From Chryseobacterium sp. BGARF1 (lineage in GTDB: Bacteria > Bacteroidota > Bacteroidia > Flavobacteriales > Weeksellaceae), in assembly GCF_001677955.1 (NCBI RefSeq), contig NZ_LELA01000030.1, positions 1 through 64,000 on the forward strand: a stretch of DNA of 64,000 nt, written 5' to 3'. Below, in pieces: positions 34,490 through 42,195 of the stretch. Numbering within the stretch: the stretch's first letter is position 1; each line of letters opens with the position of its first letter. Under the pieces are notes generated by a model. That model saw only the letters and a list, made by a program, of their open reading frames with translations, was not told the DNA's origin and ran no database searches. Position numbers and translations under genes: made by a program.

Positions 34490-35620
34490 ATGAAATTTAT
34501 TATTTCAAGTGGTGAACTGCAGAAGGCTTTGCAAACTGTAAGTGGCGTAATATCAAGCTCTCAATCGAGACCGATTTTAGAAAACTATCTTTTTGAACTC
34601 AACGAAAACATCGTTACCATTACTGCATCTGATGGCGAAACAACGCTTCTTACTTCTTTGGAGGTAAAGTCAGATGACTCTGGTAAATTTGCGGTCCCAG
34701 CTAAAATTTTTCAAGATTTTATTAAAACCTATGGCGAGCAGCCTCTTACCTTAGTGGTAAAAGACAATGCCGAAGGTACAGGTAGTTTGTTGGAAATCTT
34801 AGATGAAAAAGATAATTTTGCTGTGGCTTTAGATAACGCAGACGATTATCCTGAGATTCCGGAATTTGATGCTTCTCAAAGTGTCACAATGCCTGCAGGA
34901 GTTTTGTCTGAAGCTTTAACCAACACCCTTTTTGCAACAAGTAACGATTCTCTTCGTCCGGTAATGACAGGAGTTTTGTTCCAGTTTGGCGAAAACGAAA
35001 CCAATTTTGTTTCTACAGATTCTCACAGATTGGTGGTGTACAAAAGAACAGATTTGATGAATGCCGAACCAATGGAATTCATCATGCCTAAAAAACCTTT
35101 GAATATTTTCAAAAATATTTTAGCAAGCTCAAACGAAGACATCAAAATCGACTTCAACGAGAATATGGCTAAATTTACTTTTGGTAAACATATCTGGATC
35201 TGTAGATTAATCGACGGGAAATATCCTAACTATACTGCGGTAATTCCAAAAGAGAATCCGAATGTTTTGACGATCAACAGAAACCTTTTATTGGGTGCGA
35301 TTAAGAGAGCGTCAATTATGTCTAATAAATCAACCAATCAGGTGAGATTTAAATTATCTGCTAATATTCTTCACCTTCACGCAGAAGATACAGAATATGC
35401 GAACAAAGCAGATATGCAGATTCCTTGTGATTATAACGGTGAAGACATCAATATCGGTTTCAGTTCTAAATTCTTAACAGAAATGTTGGGTATTTTGGGA
35501 GCAGACGATATCACAATGAAAATGTCTCAGCCAAACAGACCGGGAATCATCGAGCCTCTTGATGGTCTTGAAGAAAACGAAAATATCTTAATGTTATCAA
35601 TGCCGGTAATCGGATTGTAA
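34490..35620 (+). CDS. dnaN: DNA polymerase III sliding clamp, beta subunit
   Basis: I start at ATG 34490 (MKFIISSGELQKALQTVSG), the usual N-terminus; the frame is open further upstream but that part lies 5' of the promoter box. The 376 residues make three clamp domains. Recognisable segments are ISSSQSRPILENYLFEL, LFATSNDSLRPVMTGVLFQF, TDSHRLVVYKRTDL and LIDGKYPNYTAVIPK. Two subunits form the ring that tethers the replicase to DNA. No dnaA or recF is adjacent, so this is not the conserved oriC arrangement. A strong terminator follows. Confidence 0.96.
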   Translation: MKFIISSGELQKALQTVSGVISSSQSRPILENYLFELNENIVTITASDGETTLLTSLEVKSDDSGKFAVPAKIFQDFIKTYGEQPLTLVVKDNAEGTGSLLEILDEKDNFAVALDNADDYPEIPEFDASQSVTMPAGVLSEALTNTLFATSNDSLRPVMTGVLFQFGENETNFVSTDSHRLVVYKRTDLMNAEPMEFIMPKKPLNIFKNILASSNEDIKIDFNENMAKFTFGKHIWICRLIDGKYPNYTAVIPKENPNVLTINRNLLLGAIKRASIMSNKSTNQVRFKLSANILHLHAEDTEYANKADMQIPCDYNGEDINIGFSSKFLTEMLGILGADDITMKMSQPNRPGIIEPLDGLEENENILMLSMPVIGL

Positions 35621-35640
35621 GATTAAAAAAAAATATACGT

Positions 35641-35674
35641 AAAAAGGATTTCAAATTTTTGAAATCCTTTTTTT
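35641..35674. terminator. Terminator of dnaN (bidirectional form)
   Basis: AAAAAGGATTTCA and TGAAATCCTTTTT form a 13-bp stem with T runs on the 3' side of both strands. It can serve dnaN and possibly the convergent minus-strand gene. Confidence 0.8.
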
Positions 35675-35728
35675 ATTGATGTATTTCCAGTTTTTAATCA
35701 ATTTTATTTCGTGAGTGAAAAAATGGTT

Positions 35729-36190
35729 TCATTTTCTTTGTTTAAGATAATTTAATAAGTCAATAATATGTTGCTGTGTATGACCGTGAAAAATTAACTG
35801 AAAATACCAAAGCCCATCATTCGGGCTATTGTTTTCTATTCTCCATTTTATTTGTAATAGATCAAGGATAATATCTGTTAAATCGTCTGTAGCATCACCC
35901 AATCCAAAGTTATCTTTATTTTCAAGATTTAAAATATCCAGAGCATTAGTATAAAAACCAAAGTCGGGGAAATTATGCTCAACATTCTTTCTTATGTCTG
36001 CATATTTGTATTCGTTATATTCTTTGTAGTCCGCATCGTCATACTCGTAGTTAATATCAAAATATAAACTATAAATATTTATTAAAGATCTTTCAAGTAA
36101 TAGGTCCCTTTCATTCTTATTGATTGTTAAATTAGGCTCAAGCCCAAATTTTATGACTTGGTTTATTGCATAGATCAATTGTATTGTCAT
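35729..36190 (-). CDS. DUF5063-like protein
   Basis: The 153-residue soluble, acidic, helical protein has no signal peptide. The C-terminal block GDATDDLTDIILDLLQIKWR ... NDGLWYFQLIFHGHTQQHIIDL fits the DUF5063 family pattern (a D-D-L-x-D-I helix followed by an HxxxH helix). Function unknown. The start at 36190 directly follows a region of 21-bp tandem repeats. It converges with dnaN. Confidence 0.65.
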   Translation of the reverse strand: MTIQLIYAINQVIKFGLEPNLTINKNERDLLLERSLINIYSLYFDINYEYDDADYKEYNEYKYADIRKNVEHNFPDFGFYTNALDILNLENKDNFGLGDATDDLTDIILDLLQIKWRIENNSPNDGLWYFQLIFHGHTQQHIIDLLNYLKQRK

Positions 36191-36250
36191 AATTTTTTTT
36201 GCATTAATTTTTGGAAAAGGCTGTAAGATGTTGAAAAGTAGTGAATTGTA

Positions 36251-36460
36251 CTTGATTGCCTCTTCGAACTGCTTGGATGACTCTTCGAAGTACTTGATTG
36301 CTCCTTCGAAATGGTTGAATGGCTCTTCGAAATGCTTGATTACCTATTCGTAACGGTTTACTCTTCATTCTTAATACTTGAACCACCTAACGAATTGTTT
36401 GATTGTTTAAACTAAATAGTTGAAGCGTAATCCGAACAACTTGATGCGTGTATCGAAGTG
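36251..36460. repeat. Ten exact-period 21-bp degenerate tandem repeats
   Basis: Ten units of exactly 21 bases follow one another without insertion or deletion. The consensus is roughly CTTGATTGCCTCTTCGAAATG, with a TTCGAA palindrome best preserved in units 1-4. Units 5-10 have drifted (for example CCTATTCGTAACG, CGTGTATCGAAGTG) but keep phase. An open frame crosses part of it on the minus strand (seven-residue repeats) but it shows no sign of being a gene. The rest of the 36191-36568 gap is AT-rich and ends in half of an attC-like site. Confidence 0.85.
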
Positions 36461-36549
36461 TATTCTTGGAAATTTTTGGTTGTTGGGTTTTTCTTGTGTG
36501 AAGATTCGATTTCTAATTTTGCTTTTTGCACCGCTTTTGGAAAACCTTT

Positions 36550-36563
36550 GTTAGCAGCAGATG
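36550..36563. repeat. attC-like half site A
   Basis: GTTAGCAGCAGATG lies just after the stop codon of the propeller gene (minus-strand reading CATCTGCTGCTAAC). It matches the conserved end seen at sites B and E. No matching opposite end was found, so the cassette series seems to stop here. Confidence 0.5.
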
Positions 36564-36568
36564 TTTTT

Positions 36569-38008
36569 TTATTGATTAAGTTTAATTACTCCAGCATAAG
36601 TGGCAATCCAAATTGAACCATCTTTGTCCTTTGTTATTCTCTCACAATGAACGCTTGGAACGTTTGAATTTTCATTTGTATAAGTTTCCCATTTCTTTGA
36701 GTTTGTATCGTAACATAGAACACCAACTCCGTTTAATGTTATCCATAATAAATTACTTTCTTCGTCTAAATAAAAATCATTGATTGCATTTTCACTAAAC
36801 ATTTTAGGATTTGGGTGACTTATTTTTGTCCATTTTCCTTGTAAATCTAACACATAAATTCCCGCTTCATCAGATTTGTCATTGTATAAATCAAACCAAA
36901 AAAATCCTTTTTTGTCTTCATAGATTTTTGAAATGTAGGCTTTCGATAAAGGTGAATTTTTATCGTTTAATAATTTTGTTACTCCGTTTTCAATAATAAC
37001 GTTTCCTTCAAAAGTTCCAATCCAAATTCTATCTTTTTTATCAACATACACACCAAGAGTTTTATCAGTTGGCAAATTAGAATTTTGCTTATTGATTACT
37101 GACCAATTTTTTCCATCAAATTTTGCTACACCATCCCAAGATGTAAACCATACATTATTTGAATGGTCAACAAATATTTTTCGAGCCCAATTTATTGGAG
37201 AATTTATTGAGTCATATTTTGTCCAGTTTTTATTGTCATATCTGTAAACATCCCAGCCAGCAACAAACCATTTATTGTTGGTTTTATCAACTTCTAAATT
37301 TCGTACAGATTGTGTTTCACTTTTATTATAAGCAGGAGAAGAGATAGATGTATTTTTTGAATTAAAATGTTCCCATTTTCCATTATTTATTTTTACAATT
37401 CCATTGTCTGTTCCAATCCAAATATTATTGTCTAAATCGTTTGTAACTGCTCTTGTCATATCCCAAGGTAATTCTGAATTCTGTTGAGTAAATACAGACC
37501 AACTTTTTGAAAGTTTGTTTTTGTCTGTACCTTTTACCTCTGGGCTTCCGACAGATTTTGCATTTGACTGATTTTTAAAGTCAAAAACTCTGCGTTTTGC
37601 AGAAAAACTAGAATTTTCAAATTCAATAATTAAAGAAACAGAACTATTTGTTTTTTTATTTTTTGAAATAGCAGATTTCCAATTTGATGTAGAGTTTATA
37701 GCATTCTGTAAACCCAATTTTTTTGATGAAATATTTGTTTGATTTACTGAACTTAATAAACAAGATTTTCCATTTTCGTCAATTAGAATTTGTACTTCAA
37801 TGATTCCTTTTATCTTGCTCAAACTCTTTTTGTCAAATTTATCTAATAATTCATTCATTAGATTTTTTGGAGGCTCGGCTTTTGTATCTCCGCAATCAAG
37901 ACAAAAACTTGTTAAACTACAATCTTTATATTTTTCTGGATAAAGATTTTGTGAATAACTTAATGTTGTACTAAGAAGTGTAAATAATAAAAGTATAATT
38001 CTTTTCAT
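36569..38008 (-). CDS. Exported seven-bladed propeller protein (two-component-regulator-propeller type)
   Basis: The 479-residue protein has a signal peptide (MKRIILLLFTLLSTTLSYS). A TonB-C-like region follows (about 60-155; KIKGIIEVQILIDENGKSCL). Seven beta-propeller blades then run from about 185 to the end, each marked by a W-containing core: NNIWIGTDNGIVKIN, NKWFVAGWDVYRYD, NVWFTSWDGVAKFD, RIWIGTFEGNV, FFWFDLYND, LLWITLNGVGV, SIWIATYAGVIKLN. Such propellers normally form the periplasmic sensor of hybrid histidine kinases, but here there is no membrane helix, kinase or DNA-binding domain. It is one of five consecutive minus-strand genes with attC-like spacers. Confidence 0.8.
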   Translation of the reverse strand: MKRIILLLFTLLSTTLSYSQNLYPEKYKDCSLTSFCLDCGDTKAEPPKNLMNELLDKFDKKSLSKIKGIIEVQILIDENGKSCLLSSVNQTNISSKKLGLQNAINSTSNWKSAISKNKKTNSSVSLIIEFENSSFSAKRRVFDFKNQSNAKSVGSPEVKGTDKNKLSKSWSVFTQQNSELPWDMTRAVTNDLDNNIWIGTDNGIVKINNGKWEHFNSKNTSISSPAYNKSETQSVRNLEVDKTNNKWFVAGWDVYRYDNKNWTKYDSINSPINWARKIFVDHSNNVWFTSWDGVAKFDGKNWSVINKQNSNLPTDKTLGVYVDKKDRIWIGTFEGNVIIENGVTKLLNDKNSPLSKAYISKIYEDKKGFFWFDLYNDKSDEAGIYVLDLQGKWTKISHPNPKMFSENAINDFYLDEESNLLWITLNGVGVLCYDTNSKKWETYTNENSNVPSVHCERITKDKDGSIWIATYAGVIKLNQ

Positions 38009-38028
38009 TGTTCGGTTTTTCTAAAGTA

Positions 38029-38132
38029 TCTGCTAACGTTTCTAGTCTTGACACCAACGCTAAACTCTTAACTGATGCTAAATTTATGGAAAAAAGTTTC
38101 AATACGCCTAGCATAAAAATTTTGTTAGCAGA
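38029..38132. repeat. attC-like spacer B with inverted ends
   Basis: The 104-bp spacer starts TCTGCTAAC (38029-38037) and ends GTTAGCAGA (38124-38132), a perfect 9-bp inverted pair. The interior has further inverted stretches (ATGCTA/TAGCAT, AAACT/AGTTT). It separates the propeller and GLPGLI genes, beginning just beyond the GLPGLI stop codon. Confidence 0.65.
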
Positions 38133-38137
38133 AGTCT

Positions 38138-38932
38138 TTATTGGTAGTTTATTTTGCGATTTAACTCAATTGGATTATTGTCTTGCAAAATACTATTTTG
38201 CATTTCTTTACTCTTTATTGAAATATCCATTGTAACACCATTCGGACCGGTAAATGTAACTGTTTTTCCCATTCTCAGTTTTGAATTTACATCATATGGG
38301 TCATTAAAATATGATCTTGCAAGAGTTTCATATTTTTTCCAGTCAATTTTTACTGTTTTTGTTCGTGCGTCAAAAATATTCCCGCCTTTCTTGACTTCTA
38401 TCAAATTAAATGAATAGTCGTTGTTTGAATCTTGAATAGAAACGATCAATCCAGGTAAACCGTTAAAAATATAGGGGCCATCTGCAAAAGGTAATTCTGT
38501 AGTAAACCAGGCAATCCAGTTTCTTCCTCCATAATTGGTTTCTGCTTTTTGAGATTTATATTTTCCAATGAGTTTTTGTTCCGAAGTAATATTCCAATTT
38601 AATATTTCATCAATTGGAAGAAGATAATCTGTTCCCAAATAGGTTATTACTTTTTCAATTCTTTTTTGAGCAAGATTCTTTTTGACATAGAATTGGTTTT
38701 CAACACCCATATTATACCTTCCGTTTCCATTATTCAACTTTATTGAATCTGTTTTTTTGTCTTGTGATTCTCTAAAAATTGAACTATTATTTTTTAAATC
38801 CAAAATCATATAATCGGAATTAACATCATCTGGTTTTTCTGAATTCAGTTTGTATTTTGTTTCGTAAATAAAACTAAATTTTTGCGAGAAGCATAAGGTA
38901 GATATTCCAAGAAAAAATATAATAAATTTCAT
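38138..38932 (-). CDS. GLPGLI-family exported protein
   Basis: The 264-residue protein has a signal peptide (MKFIIFFLGISTLCFS) and the family-naming motif in PYIFNGLPGLIVSIQDSNND (about 151-170). Upstream blocks such as KYKLNSEKPDDVNSDYMILD and YGGRNWIAWFTTELPFADGP are typical. GLPGLI proteins are Bacteroidetes-specific periplasmic or surface proteins of unknown role, often near TonB-dependent receptors; here the neighbours are instead unrelated cassette-like genes. Spacers B and C flank it. Confidence 0.88.
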   Translation of the reverse strand: MKFIIFFLGISTLCFSQKFSFIYETKYKLNSEKPDDVNSDYMILDLKNNSSIFRESQDKKTDSIKLNNGNGRYNMGVENQFYVKKNLAQKRIEKVITYLGTDYLLPIDEILNWNITSEQKLIGKYKSQKAETNYGGRNWIAWFTTELPFADGPYIFNGLPGLIVSIQDSNNDYSFNLIEVKKGGNIFDARTKTVKIDWKKYETLARSYFNDPYDVNSKLRMGKTVTFTGPNGVTMDISIKSKEMQNSILQDNNPIELNRKINYQ

Positions 38933-38956
38933 TTGTGGCGAGTGTTTGTTTAAATT

Positions 38957-39150
38957 TCTGATAACAAAAAAAGACTTTGTGAAGCTCGGACTTTCGAAAG
39001 ACGTAAGTTCAAGAAAGACGAGACGTAGAAAAAACTTTTTTATTTTGCTAAGTTATTCAAATTCACCAATTAAAAAAATGCGGATTATTTTGACGAAATT
39101 TTCAATTTAAACTTAACCCCGCATTTTACCAATACAATGTTATTTGCAGG
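38957..39150. repeat. attC-like spacer C (longer, more degenerate)
   Basis: It starts TCTGATAAC (38957-38965) and ends GTTATTTGCA (39139-39148), related to the ends of spacer B. Inside, AATGCGG near 39079 and CCGCATT near 39119 are inverted. No coding capacity is visible in the 226-base gap. Confidence 0.5.
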
Positions 39151-39158
39151 CAGAATTT

Positions 39159-39542
39159 TTAATCAAAAACCCAGTGTTTTTCTATTTTAGAAACTTTCTT
39201 CTTATTGTCAAACTGAATTGCTGAATAATACCAAGCCAAATCTCCCTCTCTTTTATTTTTCATTAATTTTCCATCATTTGTATAAACATATTCAATACTG
39301 TTATTAAGTGAGTCTATATTTTTATAAAGAGGTTTACCAAGAATTTTATCTACTTCATCTATTGTTTGTCCATTTTTTATATTATCAAATTTTTTAGGTG
39401 TATAACTTGCAGAAAATTCAGTATCAGCATAAGGAAAAAAGAAATTTTTTCCTTCAATCAAATTTGCGCTACCAAAAAAGAAATTTATTACTATTAAAGG
39501 GATTAATATAGTTATTGATAATATCTTAAATAAATTTTTCAT
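39159..39542 (-). CDS. Small membrane-anchored protein with BamE/SmpA-like fold signature
   Basis: The 127-residue protein has an N-terminal membrane helix (about 5-28: LFKILSITILIPLIVINFFF). The C-terminal region contains FDNIKNGQTIDEVDKILGKP, the turn found in SmpA/OmlA/BamE-like domains. It lacks a lipobox cysteine, so it is not a typical BamE. It sits two bases after the upstream minus-strand gene and shares a cassette with it. Function unknown. Confidence 0.6.
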   Translation of the reverse strand: MKNLFKILSITILIPLIVINFFFGSANLIEGKNFFFPYADTEFSASYTPKKFDNIKNGQTIDEVDKILGKPLYKNIDSLNNSIEYVYTNDGKLMKNKREGDLAWYYSAIQFDNKKKVSKIEKHWVFD

Positions 39543-39544
39543 TT

Positions 39545-39820
39545 TTAGTAGAATAAAGGTTGTAATGCAAAAAATACATACCCGCTGATGTATATTAAAG
39601 AACTTATTAAGAAAGAATATTTTAAACTTTTTATAAAATTTGCTTTAAAATTTCCATCTTTAAATATTGCAATAGTTACAGGAATAAACATTCCTGTGAT
39701 TAAAATTGGAACTAAAAAAAGCAATATGTTATTGTCATTATGTGCATATATTGTAATGAAAAAAGCAATTAAAAACGATAATAATGAAAATGAAACTTTA
39801 TAAAAATCTTTTGTAATCAT
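39545..39820 (-). CDS. Small integral membrane protein
   Basis: I use the ATG at 39820 (MITKDFYKVSFSLLSFLIAF), as the 27 codons upstream lie in the attC-like spacer E. The 91 residues form about three to four hydrophobic helices (SLLSFLIAFFITIYA, ILLFLVPILITGMFIPVTI, YSFLISSLIYISGYVFFAL). I do not recognise the family. It is the first gene of a two-gene cassette with the BamE/SmpA-like gene. Confidence 0.6.
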   Translation of the reverse strand: MITKDFYKVSFSLLSFLIAFFITIYAHNDNNILLFLVPILITGMFIPVTIAIFKDGNFKANFIKSLKYSFLISSLIYISGYVFFALQPLFY

Positions 39821-39836
39821 ATTTTTAGATTTGCTT

Positions 39837-39971
39837 GCAGATAGCTGTTCGGGGCTTTGCGATGGTCGGCAATCGAAGCTCAACTCTTCAATTTTGCACA
39901 AAAGTTCAATCGAAGAAATAGCCTTGAACTTTGCAGTTTCGCCCCACTATTGCAAAACCCTTGTTAGCGGT
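39837..39971. repeat. attC-like spacer E with strong internal inverted repeats
   Basis: One end reads GCAGATAGCT (39837-39846), the other GTTAGCGGT (39963-39971). Within it AAAGTTCAA/TTGAACTTT and TGCAAAA/TTTTGCA form nested stems. The stop codon of the STM3941-family gene (TAA, 39964-39966) lies inside the terminal motif. Confidence 0.6.
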
Positions 39972-40500
39972 TCGGCTTTCTTTCTCGTTGTTCGTCAAGT
40001 CCGTCATTTATTAGTTTCTCCAAGTCGTTAAAGTTATATTTTAAAGTATTGGAAGTAATTGATAATGGCGTTCCATACATTCTATTGTTTCCTTCCATTA
40101 GTTTCCTTTTATAGCCTTTTACTTTGTCAATATAAAAATCAGGATTTGAAGTGTAAATCAACAAAAATTTTGTCGAGGCAACCTGTTCTGTTTTTATTGC
40201 TGTAATGTCACCCCACTTTATGAGTCCAACGCTTGAAGCATTTGTATTGTCAAAAATTCCGTTTTCGTCAATTGTCAACCCAGTTGTTTTGTCAAACATT
40301 TTCTTTATTCCGTAAATACCAGTCGCACCAAAGAATAGAATACTGGCAACACCAATACCTTTTAAGATTGACGGGTTAAACCTTGTTTGTTGGTCTGCCA
40401 TTGTCGTAATGAAGTAAAGTCCTAATGTTACAAACAGAATTGAACCACCAATACCGAGAAGTAGTTTTGTCTTACTCAAAGGAATTTCAACTTTATCCAT
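39964..40500 (-). CDS. STM3941-family membrane protein
   Basis: The 178-residue protein begins MDKVEIPLSKTKLLLGIGGS, the usual start of this family. It has two membrane helices (about 12-33 and 46-64) and a PH-like C-terminal region (GLTIDENGIFDNTN, VGLIKWGDITAIKTEQ, KFLLIYTSNPDFYID). The role is unknown; similar proteins are scattered singly across bacteria. It is the first gene of the cassette series, and its stop codon is part of spacer E. Confidence 0.75.
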   Translation of the reverse strand: MDKVEIPLSKTKLLLGIGGSILFVTLGLYFITTMADQQTRFNPSILKGIGVASILFFGATGIYGIKKMFDKTTGLTIDENGIFDNTNASSVGLIKWGDITAIKTEQVASTKFLLIYTSNPDFYIDKVKGYKRKLMEGNNRMYGTPLSITSNTLKYNFNDLEKLINDGLDEQRERKPNR

Positions 40501-40550
40501 ATTTAATTGTCTTGCGTTACTGTTTATTCCTGTGTCGTCTTTTAAGCTGA

Positions 40551-40602
40551 CCGCTAACGTTTGGCTTCACGCATTACGTCAATCCAAACTAATTACGCTA
40601 AA
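40551..40602. repeat. attC-like site F (upstream edge of cassette series)
   Basis: CCGCTAACGTTTGG (40551-40564) and CCAAACTAATTACGCTAA (40584-40601) form a compact stem-loop of about 52 bp. The string GCTAACGTTT is shared exactly with spacer B. It lies between the AAA ATPase gene and the STM3941-family gene. Confidence 0.6.
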
Positions 40603-40668
40603 GTAAATAATTATCTAATTCAAAACAATTTTAAATCAACATTAAAAGAAAAATCTTTATCTCAATAT

Positions 40669-41388
40669 TTATAGAAGTATTGAATTTTTGGCTTCCAACT
40701 TTTCAATCAAATTCCCTTTCACCACTGTAAAAGTATAATCCTTCGCTTCTGCAAACGAGATTTCATATTTTCTTTTAATATTTTTCAATTCTTCTGGAAA
40801 TTGGGATAAAAGATGGTCGTAATATTCATCAAGAAAATCTTTTGAAGGTATTTTGTAATTAATCTTTAATTGAAAACGTCTGATGATGGCGGTATCAATA
40901 ATTTCTGCGTGATTGGTAGCACACAATAGAAGTGCATTTTCGGGATAATAATCAATCAGCTGAATTAAAGTATTAACGAGTCTTCGCATTTCACCAACAT
41001 CTTTATCATCACTTCCGCGGGCTTTTCCAATCTGGTCGAGTTCATCCAGAAAAAGAACCGATCTTTCTCTTGCAGCCTTGTCGAAGATCATTTTGATGTT
41101 TTGAGAAGTTTCCCCGATCCTAGATGAAACAATGTTGCTCAAATTTAAGATGATAATACTTTTTCCTAATGCGTTGGCAATCGCTTTTGCGGTCATCGTT
41201 TTTCCGCAACCGGAACTTCCTTCCAGAAGTATTTTATTATTGAGGGGAAGTCCATATTCCTGAAGTTCTTTGATATAAGTATGTTCTTTGATGAGCTGTA
41301 CAAATTGTTGCTTATTTTGAGGTTCAAGATAAACTTCATCCAGCGTTACAGCTTCTTTATCCTGAATAATGAGATTGTACAGATTCAT
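40669..41388 (-). CDS. AAA-family ATPase
   Basis: The 239-residue protein is essentially one AAA module: Walker A GSSGCGKTMTAKAIANALG (about 58-76), Walker B SVLFLDELDQIGKARG (about 110-125), sensor 1 LLLCATNHAEI (about 154-164) and arginine finger region AIIRRFQLKIN. The short N-terminus (NLYNLIIQDKEAVTLDEVYL) lacks a known targeting domain. Substrate or partner unknown. It is transcribed towards the cassette series but separated by about 170 bases including site F. Confidence 0.88.
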   Translation of the reverse strand: MNLYNLIIQDKEAVTLDEVYLEPQNKQQFVQLIKEHTYIKELQEYGLPLNNKILLEGSSGCGKTMTAKAIANALGKSIIILNLSNIVSSRIGETSQNIKMIFDKAARERSVLFLDELDQIGKARGSDDKDVGEMRRLVNTLIQLIDYYPENALLLCATNHAEIIDTAIIRRFQLKINYKIPSKDFLDEYYDHLLSQFPEELKNIKRKYEISFAEAKDYTFTVVKGNLIEKLEAKNSILL

Positions 41389-41572
41389 ATTTCTTGAACA
41401 TTTATATTAATCTGCAAAGATAATTGATTTAAAATTTTGAAGCCTATTTAAATGAGTCTGAAAAACAATTTCTTCTTTTTATTTTTCAAATTCTTGCAAA
41501 TTAAATTCGTTTATTTTAAAGCATTTTAAATCTGCTCGATCAGAAAGATCTGCGAGAGAAAAAATGTAATTT

Positions 41573-42076
41573 TTACTGAGCTGTAGATTTCAAAATAGCT
41601 TCAAACTTCTCAACATAATTTTCATCAGCAAAGTTGATAAAAAATTGAGCTTGCCAGTTTTGAGTTTTCGTTGCCTGTTTATTTTGTGGAATATCCCAGT
41701 TCGGATAGACTCTGAAACCTCGTTTTCCGTCTTTTAAATTTGTACTGAGAATTTGATTTTTAATTAAAACTTCTTTCGTGAAAAGGAAAAGCCCGAAATT
41801 TTCAGATGTTTCATTTAGAATTAAATAAAAATCGGAAGTGTCTTCAGAAGTAAAAGGTTCTGTTTCTTTAGAAATAGGATTTCTTTTCCATAAAGTGACG
41901 AACTGACCAACTTTTGTCGGGGTTACTTTGGCTTTTCTGAATTTAATTTGAAAGGAGTTGAGCTGAAAGTTGCATCCAAAATATTCTTTGGATTCCTGCT
42001 CTTGATATAGATTGGAAATGACTAAGCCGAGATTTGAAAAAAGTAATGTTTGAAGTTTCTCGAGTAGGGTAGTCAT
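41573..42076 (-). CDS. MepB-family protein
   Basis: The 167-residue protein resembles MepB: YFGCNFQLNSFQIKFRKAKV, VGQFVTLWKRNPISKETEPF, LFLFTKEVLIKNQIL, and GKRGFRVYPNWDIPQNKQAT near residue 125. MepB is named from the staphylococcal mepRAB multidrug locus but its activity is unknown; no MATE transporter or MarR regulator is adjacent here. Two consecutive hairpins lie immediately upstream. Confidence 0.8.
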   Translation of the reverse strand: MTTLLEKLQTLLFSNLGLVISNLYQEQESKEYFGCNFQLNSFQIKFRKAKVTPTKVGQFVTLWKRNPISKETEPFTSEDTSDFYLILNETSENFGLFLFTKEVLIKNQILSTNLKDGKRGFRVYPNWDIPQNKQATKTQNWQAQFFINFADENYVEKFEAILKSTAQ

Positions 42077-42091
42077 TGCTTTATGTTTTCG

Positions 42092-42136
42092 GCTCTTTTA
42101 CTCCGGTTGAGTAAAAGAGCGGCAGTTTAGAACTGC
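42092..42136. other. Two tandem hairpins upstream of the MepB-family gene
   Basis: GCTCTTTTACTC (42092-42103) and GAGTAAAAGAGC (42109-42120) form a perfect 12-bp stem. GCAGTT/AACTGC (42122-42136) forms a second, 6-bp stem. They lie 16-60 bases upstream of the start codon, in its 5' leader. Confidence 0.7.
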
Positions 42137-42195
42137 AAACATAAAAAAAAATATTAATTGAAATTTGTTAAATAAAAGAACGTGTTTATTAAAAA

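Noticed and set aside
36204..36386. Open minus-strand frame with seven-residue repeats
   Set aside because: It is a by-product of the 21-bp repeat array (21 = 7 codons), has no start-region signal and covers only part of the array; the remaining units keep DNA phase but not the frame.
36251..36460. Possible CRISPR array
   Set aside because: The period is 21 bp with continuous degenerate units and no separate spacers of unique sequence, and no cas gene is in the window.
36550..40602. A classical integron with intI in this window
   Set aside because: No tyrosine recombinase was seen in any frame near the array, and the end motifs do not match GTTRRRY exactly; only an attC-like relation can be claimed.
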